A stretch of DNA of 33,768 nucleotides from Thalassolituus sp. (GTDB lineage: Bacteria; Pseudomonadota; Gammaproteobacteria; Pseudomonadales; Oceanobacteraceae), in contig PDUK01000034.1 of assembly GCA_006212115.1 (NCBI GenBank), forward strand, positions 1 to 33,768, written 5' to 3'. This document shows positions 1-7,403 of this stretch, one piece after another. Numbering within the stretch: position 1 is the first letter of the stretch; the number at the start of each line of letters is the position of its first letter. The position numbers and the translations under genes were made by a program. Below the pieces are notes generated by a model. That model worked only from the letters and a program-made list of their open reading frames with translations, was not told the origin of the DNA and made no database searches.

Positions 1-1
1 C

Positions 2-29
2 ATTCTAAAGAGTTAATCTTCGATGTCAA
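2..29 (-). promoter_or_regulatory. Leftward rRNA-type promoter, proximal copy at window edge
   Basis: On the minus strand TTGACA (24-29) and TAGAAT (2-7) are separated by 16 bases, the same spacing as the other two copies. An A-rich tract (31-40) precedes the -35. The transcription start would fall outside the window. This copy has the weakest -10 of the three. Confidence 0.6.
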
Positions 30-81
30 CCTCTTTTTTCTGACTGGTCCGAAGTGATCCGTTCCGTTCAGAGCGGGGCGC

Positions 82-109
82 ATTATATAGTGATCATTTT
101 CACTGTCAA
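82..109 (-). promoter_or_regulatory. Leftward rRNA-type promoter, middle copy
   Basis: On the minus strand TTGACA (104-109) and TATAAT (82-87) are both perfect consensus hexamers with a 16-base spacer. The discriminator is GCGCCCCGC. The upstream stretch 111-137 is A-rich on the minus strand and looks like an UP element. The layout copies the distal promoter, including the TATAATGCGCC core. Confidence 0.85.
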
Positions 110-172
110 CCCCTTGTTTTTCCTTTGTTTTTTCCGCCTCCGGAAGAAGCCGTCTCAACTCAGGAGCGGCGC

Positions 173-200
173 ATTATAGAGATCTCATTCGCGCCGTCAA
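173..200 (-). promoter_or_regulatory. Leftward rRNA-type promoter, distal copy
   Basis: On the minus strand this reads TTGACG (195-200), a 16-base spacer and TATAAT (173-178), followed by a GC-rich discriminator (GCGCCGC). It lies just past the tyrS stop codon, and the DNA upstream of its -35 (201-235) is AT-rich, as an UP element would be. It is the first of three promoters with the same spacer, all firing toward the left edge. Consensus hexamers with a GC discriminator are typical of stringently controlled rRNA P1 promoters. Confidence 0.8.
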
Positions 201-213
201 CAGTCTTTCTGAA

Positions 214-1557
214 TTATTTTTCAAGTTCGAACAGATGATGCTTTTTCTTGCCCATACGAACCATAAAGAAGCGTCCATACATTGCCTTACTAGCAGCAAA
301 GATCTCCTCGCCTTTCATCAGGTCGTCCATTCCATATGCCTGACCATTAACGATCACTGCATTACGACCCAGCGCATCTTTAACTTGTTTGCCCTGGCCC
401 ATTCCAGCCTCAGACAGAATTGCTGTCAGTGGTTTATCCGCTAGCGATGCTGCATTCATTTCACTTGATGGCAATCCGTCTTGCTTAATCTGTTCCAGTT
501 CATTTTCGGACAGTTGAGTCAGATCTCCGGAGAACAGCGCCTCTGTAATACGGCGCGCTGATTCAAGCGCATCCTGACCGTGCACCATACGGGTGACTTC
601 TTCTGCAAGAATCGGCTGTGCCGTCTTACGCCCCTCAATAGTGGCATCGTGCGCTTCAATCTCCGCGATCTTTTCTACCGGCAGGAAGGTGAAGTAGCGC
701 AGGAACTTATACACATCGGCGTCTGCTGTGTTCATCCAGAACTGGTAGAAGACGTAAGGTGATGTCTTCGCCGGGTCCAACCACACAGCGCCAGATTCAG
801 TCTTACCAAACTTGGTTCCGTCAGACTTGGTCACCAGTGGTACGGTCAATCCAAATGTCTGCGCTCCGTTCTGGCGACGCGACAGATCAATACCGCCAAC
901 AATGTTGCCCCACTGGTCTGAACCACCGACCTGGAGAGTACAGTCGTATCGGCGGTTCAGTTCGGCGAAGTCCATGCCCTGTAGCAACGCGTAAGAAAAC
1001 TCAGTAAATGAGATACCCGCGCCTTCACGGTTGAGGCGCTGCTGAACGGACTCTTTATTGATCATGGCATTGACGGAGAAGTGCTTACCGACGTCACGCA
1101 GAAAGTCGAGCACGTTCATCTCACTTGCCCAGTCGAGGTTGTTGACGACCACCGCCGGATTATCAACTCCATCAAAGGCAATAAACTGACTGACTTGGTT
1201 ACGGATTTTATCCGCCCAACCAGCAACAATATCGGGAGTATTCAGCTGACGCTCAGCGGCTTTAAAGCTCGGATCACCAATCAATCCGGTTGCGCCACCT
1301 ACCAGAGCAATAGGCTTATGTCCCGCATCCTGAAAACGACGTAGAACCAGCAGTGGAACGAGGTGGCCAAGGTGCAAACTGTCTGCCGTCGGGTCAAATC
1401 CACAATAAAGCACGCGCGGCCCACCGTTAAGGTGTTCGTTAAATTCGTCTTCGGCCGTGATCTGATTAAGTAGGCCACGTTCTTTCAGGTCGGCAATAAG
1501 TGCGGCTGTCATGGGATCTATATTCACATATGGGTTGTCAGAAAGGCTGCTGAACAT
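214..1557 (-). CDS. tyrS: Tyrosine--tRNA ligase
   Basis: Class I aminoacyl-tRNA synthetase that charges tRNA-Tyr with tyrosine in the cytoplasm. The sequence follows E. coli TyrS along its whole length: the HIGH-type motif HLGH is at residues 62-65, GGSDQWGNI at about 211-219, and the KMSKS-equivalent KFGKT at 249-253. An S4-like RNA-binding region forms the last 70 or so residues. The open frame gives 447 residues, slightly more than the usual 420-425. An in-frame ATG at 1512 (residue 16) aligns better with the E. coli start, and neither start has a well-placed ribosome-binding site. The gene diverges from the M23 peptidase gene. Its stop codon lies 13 bases before the -35 of the first rRNA-type promoter, matching the tyrS-rrn neighbourhood I recall from Pseudomonas. 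Confidence 0.97.
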   Translation of the reverse strand: MFSSLSDNPYVNIDPMTAALIADLKERGLLNQITAEDEFNEHLNGGPRVLYCGFDPTADSLHLGHLVPLLVLRRFQDAGHKPIALVGGATGLIGDPSFKAAERQLNTPDIVAGWADKIRNQVSQFIAFDGVDNPAVVVNNLDWASEMNVLDFLRDVGKHFSVNAMINKESVQQRLNREGAGISFTEFSYALLQGMDFAELNRRYDCTLQVGGSDQWGNIVGGIDLSRRQNGAQTFGLTVPLVTKSDGTKFGKTESGAVWLDPAKTSPYVFYQFWMNTADADVYKFLRYFTFLPVEKIAEIEAHDATIEGRKTAQPILAEEVTRMVHGQDALESARRITEALFSGDLTQLSENELEQIKQDGLPSSEMNAASLADKPLTAILSEAGMGQGKQVKDALGRNAVIVNGQAYGMDDLMKGEEIFAASKAMYGRFFMVRMGKKKHHLFELEK

Positions 1558-1650
1558 ACCTGATCAAGGTGCAAAATCAAGTTCACCGGGTAAAATGCCC
1601 ACTGATTGTTTACACTTTCCGCAAAATGAATATTAGGATGCAAGATTAAG

Positions 1651-2937
1651 ATGGCTCTGCCCGGGCAATTAGAGTATTTCCCGTTACGTCACCTGATAGG
1701 TGCCGGGCTCGGTATATTACTGATAGTAGTTCTGATGTTACTTCCCGATTCAGGTGACACCACGAAAGAACAGACATTCGTTATTGATCTTCCAGAACCC
1801 ACTGAGTCTGACGTATCTCCGCCGCTACCCGAATTGGACTGGGAATCCACCAAAGTAAAAAGTGGCGACAGTCTGTCCGTTCTCTTCAGCCGAGAGAATC
1901 TCAGTGCAGTGGATGTCATTGATATCGCTGCGGCGGTACCTCGTGATGTGATTAACTTAAAAGTTGGACAGGAGGTTCGTTGGGTCAGAACGGCTGACAA
2001 CCGCATTTCCCAGCTTGAAATCATCCTATCCCCACTCGCCCGTCACGCTATCACAAGAGAGGGCGACGGTACTCTGGCTTATGAACTGCTTGAACGCACT
2101 GCTGATTACATTCCCCGCTTTGCAACAGCCACCATCGATAACTCTCTGTATTACGACGGCTCTCAGGCCGGTGTACCGGATCAGGTCCTCTATCAATTAG
2201 CTGCCATTTTCGGCTGGGATATCGACTTTGCACTGGATATCCGTAAGGGCGACTCTTTCAGTCTGATCTTTGAAGAGATTCAATTAGACGGCGAGCAGAT
2301 TGGCTACGGTGACATCCTTATCGCTCAGTTCAATAATCGCGATCGTGAGCTGGCAGCCGTCCGCTATGTAGACAGCGAAGGTAATGCCAACTACTTCACC
2401 CCGGAAGGCACCAGCATGCGTAAAGCCTTCCTGCGCAACCCGATTGATTACTTCCGCATCAGCTCTCGCTTCAACCCCAACCGACGCCATCCGATTCTGA
2501 ATACCATCCGAGCACACCGGGGAACAGACTATGCTGCGCCAACTGGTACGCCGATCAAAGCAGCAGGTGATGGCAAGGTCACGTTCGCCGGCCGTAACGG
2601 AGGCTACGGTAACGTCGTCGTTATTCAGCATGGCCAGCGCTATCAGACTAAATACGCGCACATGAGTAAGTTTGGTCGAGGTATTCGAGTCGGACGCTAC
2701 GTCAAGCAAGGCCAGATCATTGGATACGTTGGAACGACCGGCGCCTCTACTGGCCCACACCTTCATTACGAATTCCTGGTCGATGGCGTTCACCGGGATT
2801 CGCTACGGGTTAAGTTACCCAAAGCCGAGTCGATCAAGTCTTCAGAAAAGACCGCCTTCCTGAAGGAGTCGAATAAACTCACAGGTTGGCTGAGTGACTT
2901 CAGTGCAAGTATCAGCAGCGGAGACAGCTTCCAATGA
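1651..2937 (+). CDS. mepM: M23-family peptidoglycan DD-endopeptidase, MepM-like
   Basis: Predicted inner-membrane-anchored, periplasmic zinc endopeptidase that cleaves peptide cross-links so that peptidoglycan can expand. Residues about 15-34 form one membrane anchor. Residues about 68-116 (beginning KVKSGDSLSVLF) form a LysM/OapA-like region. The C-terminal third is a LytM/M23 domain with both zinc-binding motifs intact: H289-x3-D293 (HRGTD) and H370-L-H372 in GPHLHYEF. At 428 residues the length fits MepM/YebA proteins. The stop codon overlaps the anmK start (ATGA, 2934-2937), so the two are probably translationally coupled. Pairing a cell-wall hydrolase with a muropeptide-recycling kinase makes biological sense. 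The exact cross-link specificity is inferred from the family. Confidence 0.93.
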   Translation: MALPGQLEYFPLRHLIGAGLGILLIVVLMLLPDSGDTTKEQTFVIDLPEPTESDVSPPLPELDWESTKVKSGDSLSVLFSRENLSAVDVIDIAAAVPRDVINLKVGQEVRWVRTADNRISQLEIILSPLARHAITREGDGTLAYELLERTADYIPRFATATIDNSLYYDGSQAGVPDQVLYQLAAIFGWDIDFALDIRKGDSFSLIFEEIQLDGEQIGYGDILIAQFNNRDRELAAVRYVDSEGNANYFTPEGTSMRKAFLRNPIDYFRISSRFNPNRRHPILNTIRAHRGTDYAAPTGTPIKAAGDGKVTFAGRNGGYGNVVVIQHGQRYQTKYAHMSKFGRGIRVGRYVKQGQIIGYVGTTGASTGPHLHYEFLVDGVHRDSLRVKLPKAESIKSSEKTAFLKESNKLTGWLSDFSASISSGDSFQ

Positions 2938-4013
2938 GCCTGTGCATAGGGCTGATGTCAGGTACAAGCGCAGATGGAATGGATGCCTGTCTGGTCGATA
3001 TTACCGAGCAGCAGGTCACATTGATCGATGCTCTCTGCATTGAATACCCCAAAGAAGTGTCTGAGTTTTTCAAGGCTATTGCGGTAGCCGACAACCTCAG
3101 CGCAGAACTGGTCATGGATGCTGATCGTCTGATTGCTCAATACGGCGTACAAGCCGTCGTGACTCTTCTCAACAACAATCAGACAGACGCCAGTGAGGTT
3201 GAGTTAATCGGCAGCCACGGCCACACACTCCGTCATCGCCCTCAGCCAGATGGTTTCAGCTGGCAGATAGGAGATCCTTCGTGGATCGCTGAGCATACTG
3301 GTATTACTTGTGTTGCGGACTTCCGACGCAGGGATATTGCAGCTGGCGGCGAAGGCGCCCCTTTGGTGCCAGCCTTTCATCAGCATGTATTTGCGGACCG
3401 CGAGCACAGCGCTGTTCTGAATATCGGCGGCGTTGCCAATCTCACCTTGCTGAATGACACGCTAACAGGCTTTGATACCGGCCCGGGCAATGCGCTGATC
3501 GATGAATATTGCCAACGCACTCTGGGGCAGACGTGCGATAGCAATGGCAGCCTTGCCGCCTCCGGAGTTATTATTCCCGAGCTGTTAGAGCAATGTCTCT
3601 CTCACCCGTACTTTGCAGAAGAGCCGCCAAAGAGTACCGGTCGGGAAGTCTTTAATCTTGATGCCTTCCTGCCGGCCCAATATTCGGCGACTGACGCCGA
3701 TATTCTTCGAACGCTCACGGAACTGACCGCAGCGACAGTAAGTACTGCGTTGAGCAAGTGGTCTCCAACAACTCGTGAGTTACTGGTTTGTGGTGGCGGC
3801 CTGAAAAATACGTTTCTGATCGAACGCATTGCAGCGCTCTTACCGGAAGTTACAGTGCAGTCCAGCGCAGAAGCAGGCGCCGATCCGGACTGGATGGAAG
3901 CCATGGCCTTTGCCTGGCTGGGATGGCGAACAATGAAGGGGTTATCGGGTAACGCCAGTACAGTGACCGGGGCGCAGGGCGAAAGAATTCTGGGTGGAAT
4001 ATTTCCCGCCTGA
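2934..4013 (+). CDS. anmK: Anhydro-N-acetylmuramic acid kinase
   Basis: Cytoplasmic sugar kinase of murein recycling. It hydrolyses and phosphorylates 1,6-anhydro-MurNAc to MurNAc-6-phosphate using ATP. The N-terminal phosphate-binding signature GLMSGTSADGMDACLVD (residues 6-22) is diagnostic. The catalytic Asp is D181 in GFDTGPGNALIDEY. A second glycine-rich nucleotide-binding segment, LLVCGGGLKNTFL, lies near residue 285. The 359-residue length is normal. The ATG overlaps the stop of the upstream endopeptidase gene by the ATGA junction. The gene ends 28 bases before the convergent DsrE-like gene, with no clear terminator between them. Confidence 0.96.
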   Translation: MSLCIGLMSGTSADGMDACLVDITEQQVTLIDALCIEYPKEVSEFFKAIAVADNLSAELVMDADRLIAQYGVQAVVTLLNNNQTDASEVELIGSHGHTLRHRPQPDGFSWQIGDPSWIAEHTGITCVADFRRRDIAAGGEGAPLVPAFHQHVFADREHSAVLNIGGVANLTLLNDTLTGFDTGPGNALIDEYCQRTLGQTCDSNGSLAASGVIIPELLEQCLSHPYFAEEPPKSTGREVFNLDAFLPAQYSATDADILRTLTELTAATVSTALSKWSPTTRELLVCGGGLKNTFLIERIAALLPEVTVQSSAEAGADPDWMEAMAFAWLGWRTMKGLSGNASTVTGAQGERILGGIFPA

Positions 4014-4041
4014 CAGAACGCCAGGCGCGAGAGAATATCGC

Positions 4042-4626
4042 TTAAAAGTAAGCGTAACCGGCTTTCTCCAGGCGTTTATTCTCTTGGTCGGCAGAAGATA
4101 CGCCCTCGATGAATGGAGGCAGATCCGTCATTTCAATGCCGCGCTGTCCAGTCCAGTAACGGCACACCTTCACATCAATGATATTGAACGCATCTAAACG
4201 CGCGGCGAGGTCAATCAGGGCTTTGTTGTCGCGATAGTTCTCACGTTTAAAAAGTGCAATCTCATCCCCGGACAACACCAGAATTACCGGATCGCGAGTT
4301 ACATACTCATCCTGCCCTGAGGCTATTTTTTCGGCTCGCTGAAGCAAGCGAAGCATCTCATCGGCGGAGTGCTCCTGAATTTTTGCCTGAAACAGACTAG
4401 GAATATCGTCAATCGCGGGGGATGTGACCGGCACGATTTCCGCGGTAACGTCTCCCGACTGTACCGCCTCGATGGGAGCAGCGTTATCCGTAGCGGGTAT
4501 CTCTGCTGCTGAGTCAGACACGACAACCGGCTCTATTACATTTGCCGCCTCATGCGCCGGAACAACATCCTCAGCGAACGCCATAGAGCTTGTGGTAAAG
4601 ATCAGAATCGAAAGAGCAGTTCTCAT
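4042..4626 (-). CDS. Exported DsrE/DsrF-like protein of unknown function
   Basis: I place the start at 4626 because it has a good ribosome-binding site (AGGGGGT five bases upstream) and gives a clear signal peptide, MRTALSILIFTTSSMAFA, cut before ED. An upstream in-frame ATG at 4746 would overlap erpA and bury the signal. The mature part starts with an acidic, Ala/Pro/Val-rich linker. It ends in a compact domain of about 105 residues containing DPVILVLSGDEIALF, NKALIDLAARLDAF and IDVKVCRYW. This pattern resembles the DsrE/DsrF-like fold, with one Cys at the position where family members often carry one. A role in sulfur handling is not shown. It is the last gene of the leftward argC-erpA run, 25 bases after erpA. 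Confidence 0.75.
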   Translation of the reverse strand: MRTALSILIFTTSSMAFAEDVVPAHEAANVIEPVVVSDSAAEIPATDNAAPIEAVQSGDVTAEIVPVTSPAIDDIPSLFQAKIQEHSADEMLRLLQRAEKIASGQDEYVTRDPVILVLSGDEIALFKRENYRDNKALIDLAARLDAFNIIDVKVCRYWTGQRGIEMTDLPPFIEGVSSADQENKRLEKAGYAYF

Positions 4627-4651
4627 GGGCACCCCCTGGATGCGTATCAGA

Positions 4652-4999
4652 TCAGATGGCGAACGACGAGCCGCAACCACAGGTGGATGAAGCCCCAGGG
4701 TTAGATACCGCAAACCGCGAACCTTCGAGACCTTCCTGGTAATCAAGTACTGAACCTACTATGTATCCGTAGCTAAGAGAATCCACCAGCACGCGCACAC
4801 CTTCCTGACCGATTAGAGCATCGTCTTCAGCCTGCTCATCATCAAAGGTAAAGCCGTATTGAAATCCAGAGCACCCACCGCCAGTCACGAACACTCTCAG
4901 ACACAGATCATCGTCTGCCTCTTCGGCGAGGAGTTCGCGGATCTTTTCTGCTGCCGATGGCGTGAGCTCTATCGGGGCTGCTTGCTGAACTGCTGACAT
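4652..4999 (-). CDS. erpA: Iron-sulfur cluster insertion protein ErpA
   Basis: A-type carrier that delivers Fe-S clusters to apo-proteins, including isoprenoid-synthesis enzymes in E. coli. The 115-residue protein has the three conserved cysteines: C43 in [11 protein letters not shown], and C107 and C109 in the C-terminal STCGCGSSF. The start has a good ribosome-binding site (AAGGTAACC before ATG). It sits between the bactofilin gene and the DsrE-like gene on the same strand. The gap of 51 bases to bactofilin could hold its own promoter, but I see no convincing hexamers. Confidence 0.97.
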   Translation of the reverse strand: MSAVQQAAPIELTPSAAEKIRELLAEEADDDLCLRVFVTGGGCSGFQYGFTFDDEQAEDDALIGQEGVRVLVDSLSYGYIVGSVLDYQEGLEGSRFAVSNPGASSTCGCGSSFAI

Positions 5000-5050
5000 G
5001 GTTACCTTACGGATATAAGTTTTGTAGGATTATCTTCCTTCCCGAGTAAA

Positions 5051-5464
5051 TTAGTCAACTTTTGCCAACTCTGGCTCAGAGACGCCAGAACTGGACGGTG
5101 CCTTCGCACCATTGCCATGGATTAACTGGCCGTTGACCTGAGCACCTAACACCATTTCCATTGTGGCGTAGTGCACATCTCCTGTTATGCGGGCTTTTTT
5201 GGCGAGTTCAATATAATCGTAGGCATGAATATCACCGACGACTTCACCATTAATGATTACGTTTGGGGCAGTAATGCGCCCTTCAACGCGCCCCTTGTCA
5301 CTGATGCGAACAGATGCCTTTGACCCGGCCTCTGCAATCAGATTGCCTTTAAGGACGCCATCGATCTGAATCGCGCCCTTTACTGCGATGTCACCACGAA
5401 TTTCAGTACGCGCAGATATGACGGTATCGAAATCGATATTATTGTTGGTTTTAGCACTGAACAT
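5051..5464 (-). CDS. Bactofilin (polymer-forming cytoskeletal protein)
   Basis: A 137-residue protein made almost entirely of the bactofilin beta-helix: repeated short strands with glycine turns such as EIRGDIAVKGAIQIDGVLKG, RVEGRITAPNVIINGEVVGD and RITGDVHYATMEMVLGAQV. Short disordered tails flank the core, with a Ser/Pro-rich C-terminus. Bactofilins polymerise without nucleotide and position cell-wall or polar machinery at the inner membrane face. Its start codon overlaps the stop of the upstream coiled-coil protein by one base (TGATG), so the two are likely translationally coupled and may act together. Which envelope process it serves cannot be read from the sequence. Confidence 0.93.
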   Translation of the reverse strand: MFSAKTNNNIDFDTVISARTEIRGDIAVKGAIQIDGVLKGNLIAEAGSKASVRISDKGRVEGRITAPNVIINGEVVGDIHAYDYIELAKKARITGDVHYATMEMVLGAQVNGQLIHGNGAKAPSSSGVSEPELAKVD

Positions 5465-6204
5465 CAGGCCTCTCCCTCGCTATTCCAATTGCGTGTTTCT
5501 TCTACTCGCTGTGAGTTACGTCCACGGGACTGCATGACAACCTGTAGTTGTTGCGGTGTGAAGTCTGCGGGGACAGTGAGTGTCCCTTTTAATTCCTGAA
5601 AGTACCGGAACCGGAACGGGATACCTAGCTCCGTCACCGCGTCATCGAGATCACGCAATGCGATGATCTCTTGCTGTCCCGCTCGTGTCCCGATGATGTT
5701 GACTGCAACTTCACCTTGTACGAAGTTCGTATTGTCGACGACCTGGGTCATCATGACTGCATAACGATATTCTTGCCCTGACAGCGCCTCGAGATCGATG
5801 CGACTTACGCGTAAGCCTTTATCCGTACTGCCCGGAGCCATAATGCCTTTATAGAAAGCCACCTCCTGCTCCAGTGCGCCAACCTGATCCCTGAGGTCTT
5901 TGACTGTTGAGCGAAAGTCATCAGCGGCTTGGCGATCAACTTCTCCGCCCTTCTCAAGGACAGCCACACGTTGGCTAAGGTCATTGATTGTCTGCTCGCT
6001 GACGCGCAGGCCGTCTTTCAGATAGCGGCCTTCTTCTTTCAACACTTTGACTTGGTTGTAACTGTCGAAATAACCGTACAGATAACCGCCACCAGCGGTG
6101 ATCAATATAAGTACCGCCAACCAGATAGCGCGTCTCAGGCGATACCCTTTCGCCCGACGCACAATAACCAGCTCGTCCTGAACGCTTCCTTCAACCACCG
6201 CCAT
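5464..6204 (-). CDS. Membrane-anchored coiled-coil protein, DUF6776-like
   Basis: A 246-residue protein of unknown function. It has a short basic cytoplasmic N-terminus (RRAKGYRLRRA), one membrane segment at about residues 27-46 (IWLAVLILITAGGGYLYGYF), then a heptad-rich coiled coil over about residues 50-120 containing repeated Leu/Val and Lys/Glu positions. The rest is a periplasmic domain rich in beta-strand pattern, followed by a polar tail. The architecture matches the DUF6776 family found beside bactofilin genes in pseudomonads, as I recall it. It lies 18 bases after argC and overlaps bactofilin by one base. A bitopic protein next to a membrane-associated polymer is a natural candidate for a partner; that is inference. 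Confidence 0.8.
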   Translation of the reverse strand: MAVVEGSVQDELVIVRRAKGYRLRRAIWLAVLILITAGGGYLYGYFDSYNQVKVLKEEGRYLKDGLRVSEQTINDLSQRVAVLEKGGEVDRQAADDFRSTVKDLRDQVGALEQEVAFYKGIMAPGSTDKGLRVSRIDLEALSGQEYRYAVMMTQVVDNTNFVQGEVAVNIIGTRAGQQEIIALRDLDDAVTELGIPFRFRYFQELKGTLTVPADFTPQQLQVVMQSRGRNSQRVEETRNWNSEGEA

Positions 6205-6222
6205 GCAATGTCTCCAATCAGG

Positions 6223-7260
6223 TTACGGCATCAGTGCTACGTGCTGGAGGCCCATATCTTCTGGGAAGCCAAACATAATATTCATGCACTGAACGGCCTG
6301 CCCAGAAGAGCCTTTAACCAGATTGTCGATGGCCGACAACACGATCACCTGCCCGGTGTCCTCATGATAGTGCAAGGCGAGACGACACACATTGCTGCCT
6401 TTAACACTGCGGGTAGCAGGCTGACTGCCGGCCGGGAGAACGTCCACAAACGGCTCGTCGGCGTAGCGTTTCTCAAAGATTGCTTGCAGATCATCGATGT
6501 TCTGTCCCGGAATGCGCGCATACAAGGTAGCCAGAATACCGCGGATCATAGGGGCCAAATGCGGTGTGAAGGTGATATCGATGTCTTTACCACCGGCAGC
6601 CGCCTTCAGCTCCTGACGAATTTCCGGCAAGTGACGGTGCCCGGATGTACCGTATGCCATAAAGCTGTCGGCAGTTTCGGCAAACAGCGAACCAACTTTC
6701 GCACCCCGTCCTGCTCCACTGACACCCGTTTTGCAGTCAGCGATCAGTAGCTGATCGTCAATCAGTCCCTGCTCGATCAGGGGAATCAGACCCAGCTCTA
6801 CCGAGGTTGGGTAACAACCCGGACACGCAACAAGACGTGCCTTACTGATGTCGCTCCGATACACCTCAGGTAATCCGTATACGGCTTCTGGGAGAATGCC
6901 CGGTGCTCCGTGCTCTTGCCCGTACCATTTTTCCCATGTGGGGACATCTTTCAGACGGAAATCCGCAGATAAGTCGACAACACGAGCACCGGAGTTAAGT
7001 ACCTCTTCCGCGAGTGCATGTGCTACACCATGCGGAGTCGCAAAAAACACAACATCGCAGGCTCCGAGTGCATCCGCATCCGGTACAGTGAATTGCAGGT
7101 CCGTGTAGCCGCGGAGGTTGGGATACATATCATCCAGTCGCACGCCTTCTTCACTGCGCGATGTAATCACCGCCAGTTCTGTTTCTGGGTGATGCACCAG
7201 AATACGCAACAACTCAACACCGGTGTAACCAGTGCCGCCTACGATACCAACCTTAATCAC
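6223..7260 (-). CDS. argC: N-acetyl-gamma-glutamyl-phosphate reductase
   Basis: Third step of arginine biosynthesis: NADPH-dependent reduction of N-acetylglutamyl-5-phosphate to the semialdehyde. The Rossmann signature [17 protein letters not shown] is at the N-terminus. The catalytic cysteine is C149 in [13 protein letters not shown]. Family motifs [10 protein letters not shown] and SGHRHLPEI are present. The 345-residue length is normal. The start codon is GTG (7258-7260), preceded by CGGAGA at a proper distance; no ATG fits. It heads the leftward run argC - DUF6776-like - bactofilin - erpA - DsrE-like, so an amino-acid gene appears to share a transcript with envelope and Fe-S genes. Confidence 0.97.
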   Translation of the reverse strand: MIKVGIVGGTGYTGVELLRILVHHPETELAVITSRSEEGVRLDDMYPNLRGYTDLQFTVPDADALGACDVVFFATPHGVAHALAEEVLNSGARVVDLSADFRLKDVPTWEKWYGQEHGAPGILPEAVYGLPEVYRSDISKARLVACPGCYPTSVELGLIPLIEQGLIDDQLLIADCKTGVSGAGRGAKVGSLFAETADSFMAYGTSGHRHLPEIRQELKAAAGGKDIDITFTPHLAPMIRGILATLYARIPGQNIDDLQAIFEKRYADEPFVDVLPAGSQPATRSVKGSNVCRLALHYHEDTGQVIVLSAIDNLVKGSSGQAVQCMNIMFGFPEDMGLQHVALMP

Positions 7261-7278
7261 AGCAAATCTCCGCTATAG

Positions 7279-7297
7279 TCCAGGAGCAATCCAGGAG
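7279..7297. repeat. Tandem 8-base repeat TCCAGGAG in argC/ClC intergenic region
   Basis: TCCAGGAG occurs at 7279-7286 and again at 7290-7297, an 11-base period (about one helix turn), 18 bases upstream of the argC start. The spacing would place two protein-binding sites on the same DNA face. It is not an ARG box and may be chance. Confidence 0.4.
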
Positions 7298-7320
7298 TCT
7301 TCATACAGCAATCCTGCCGA

Positions 7321-7351
7321 TTGTCGGCGGGATTGGAAAGATGCGTATAAT
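7321..7351 (+). promoter_or_regulatory. Candidate promoter of the ClC channel gene
   Basis: A perfect TATAAT stands at 7346-7351, with a partial -35 (TTGTCG, 7321-7326) at a long 19-base spacing. Transcription would start near 7358. This -10 overlaps an in-frame ATG at 7341, so that ATG would lie upstream of the transcript and the GTG at 7404 becomes the likelier translation start. Confidence 0.45.
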
Positions 7352-7403
7352 AGCTCGTATCAGGCTTTGTTCACACCATCCGGCCAGAAAGGAACCGTCA
7401 ATC

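Noticed and set aside
2284-2793. 169-codon minus-strand open frame inside the M23 peptidase gene
   Set aside because: Antisense shadow of the conserved LytM domain; no ribosome-binding site or domain.
4627-4746. Longer N-terminus for the DsrE-like protein
   Set aside because: It would overlap erpA and place about 40 residues before a clear signal peptide; the internal ATG has the ribosome-binding site.
5929-6750. 273-codon plus-strand open frame across argC and the DUF6776-like gene
   Set aside because: It is antisense to two well-supported genes, has no recognisable domain, and crosses their junction.
7279-7297. ArgR operator upstream of argC
   Set aside because: The TCCAGGAG repeats are direct, not palindromic, and do not match the ARG box.
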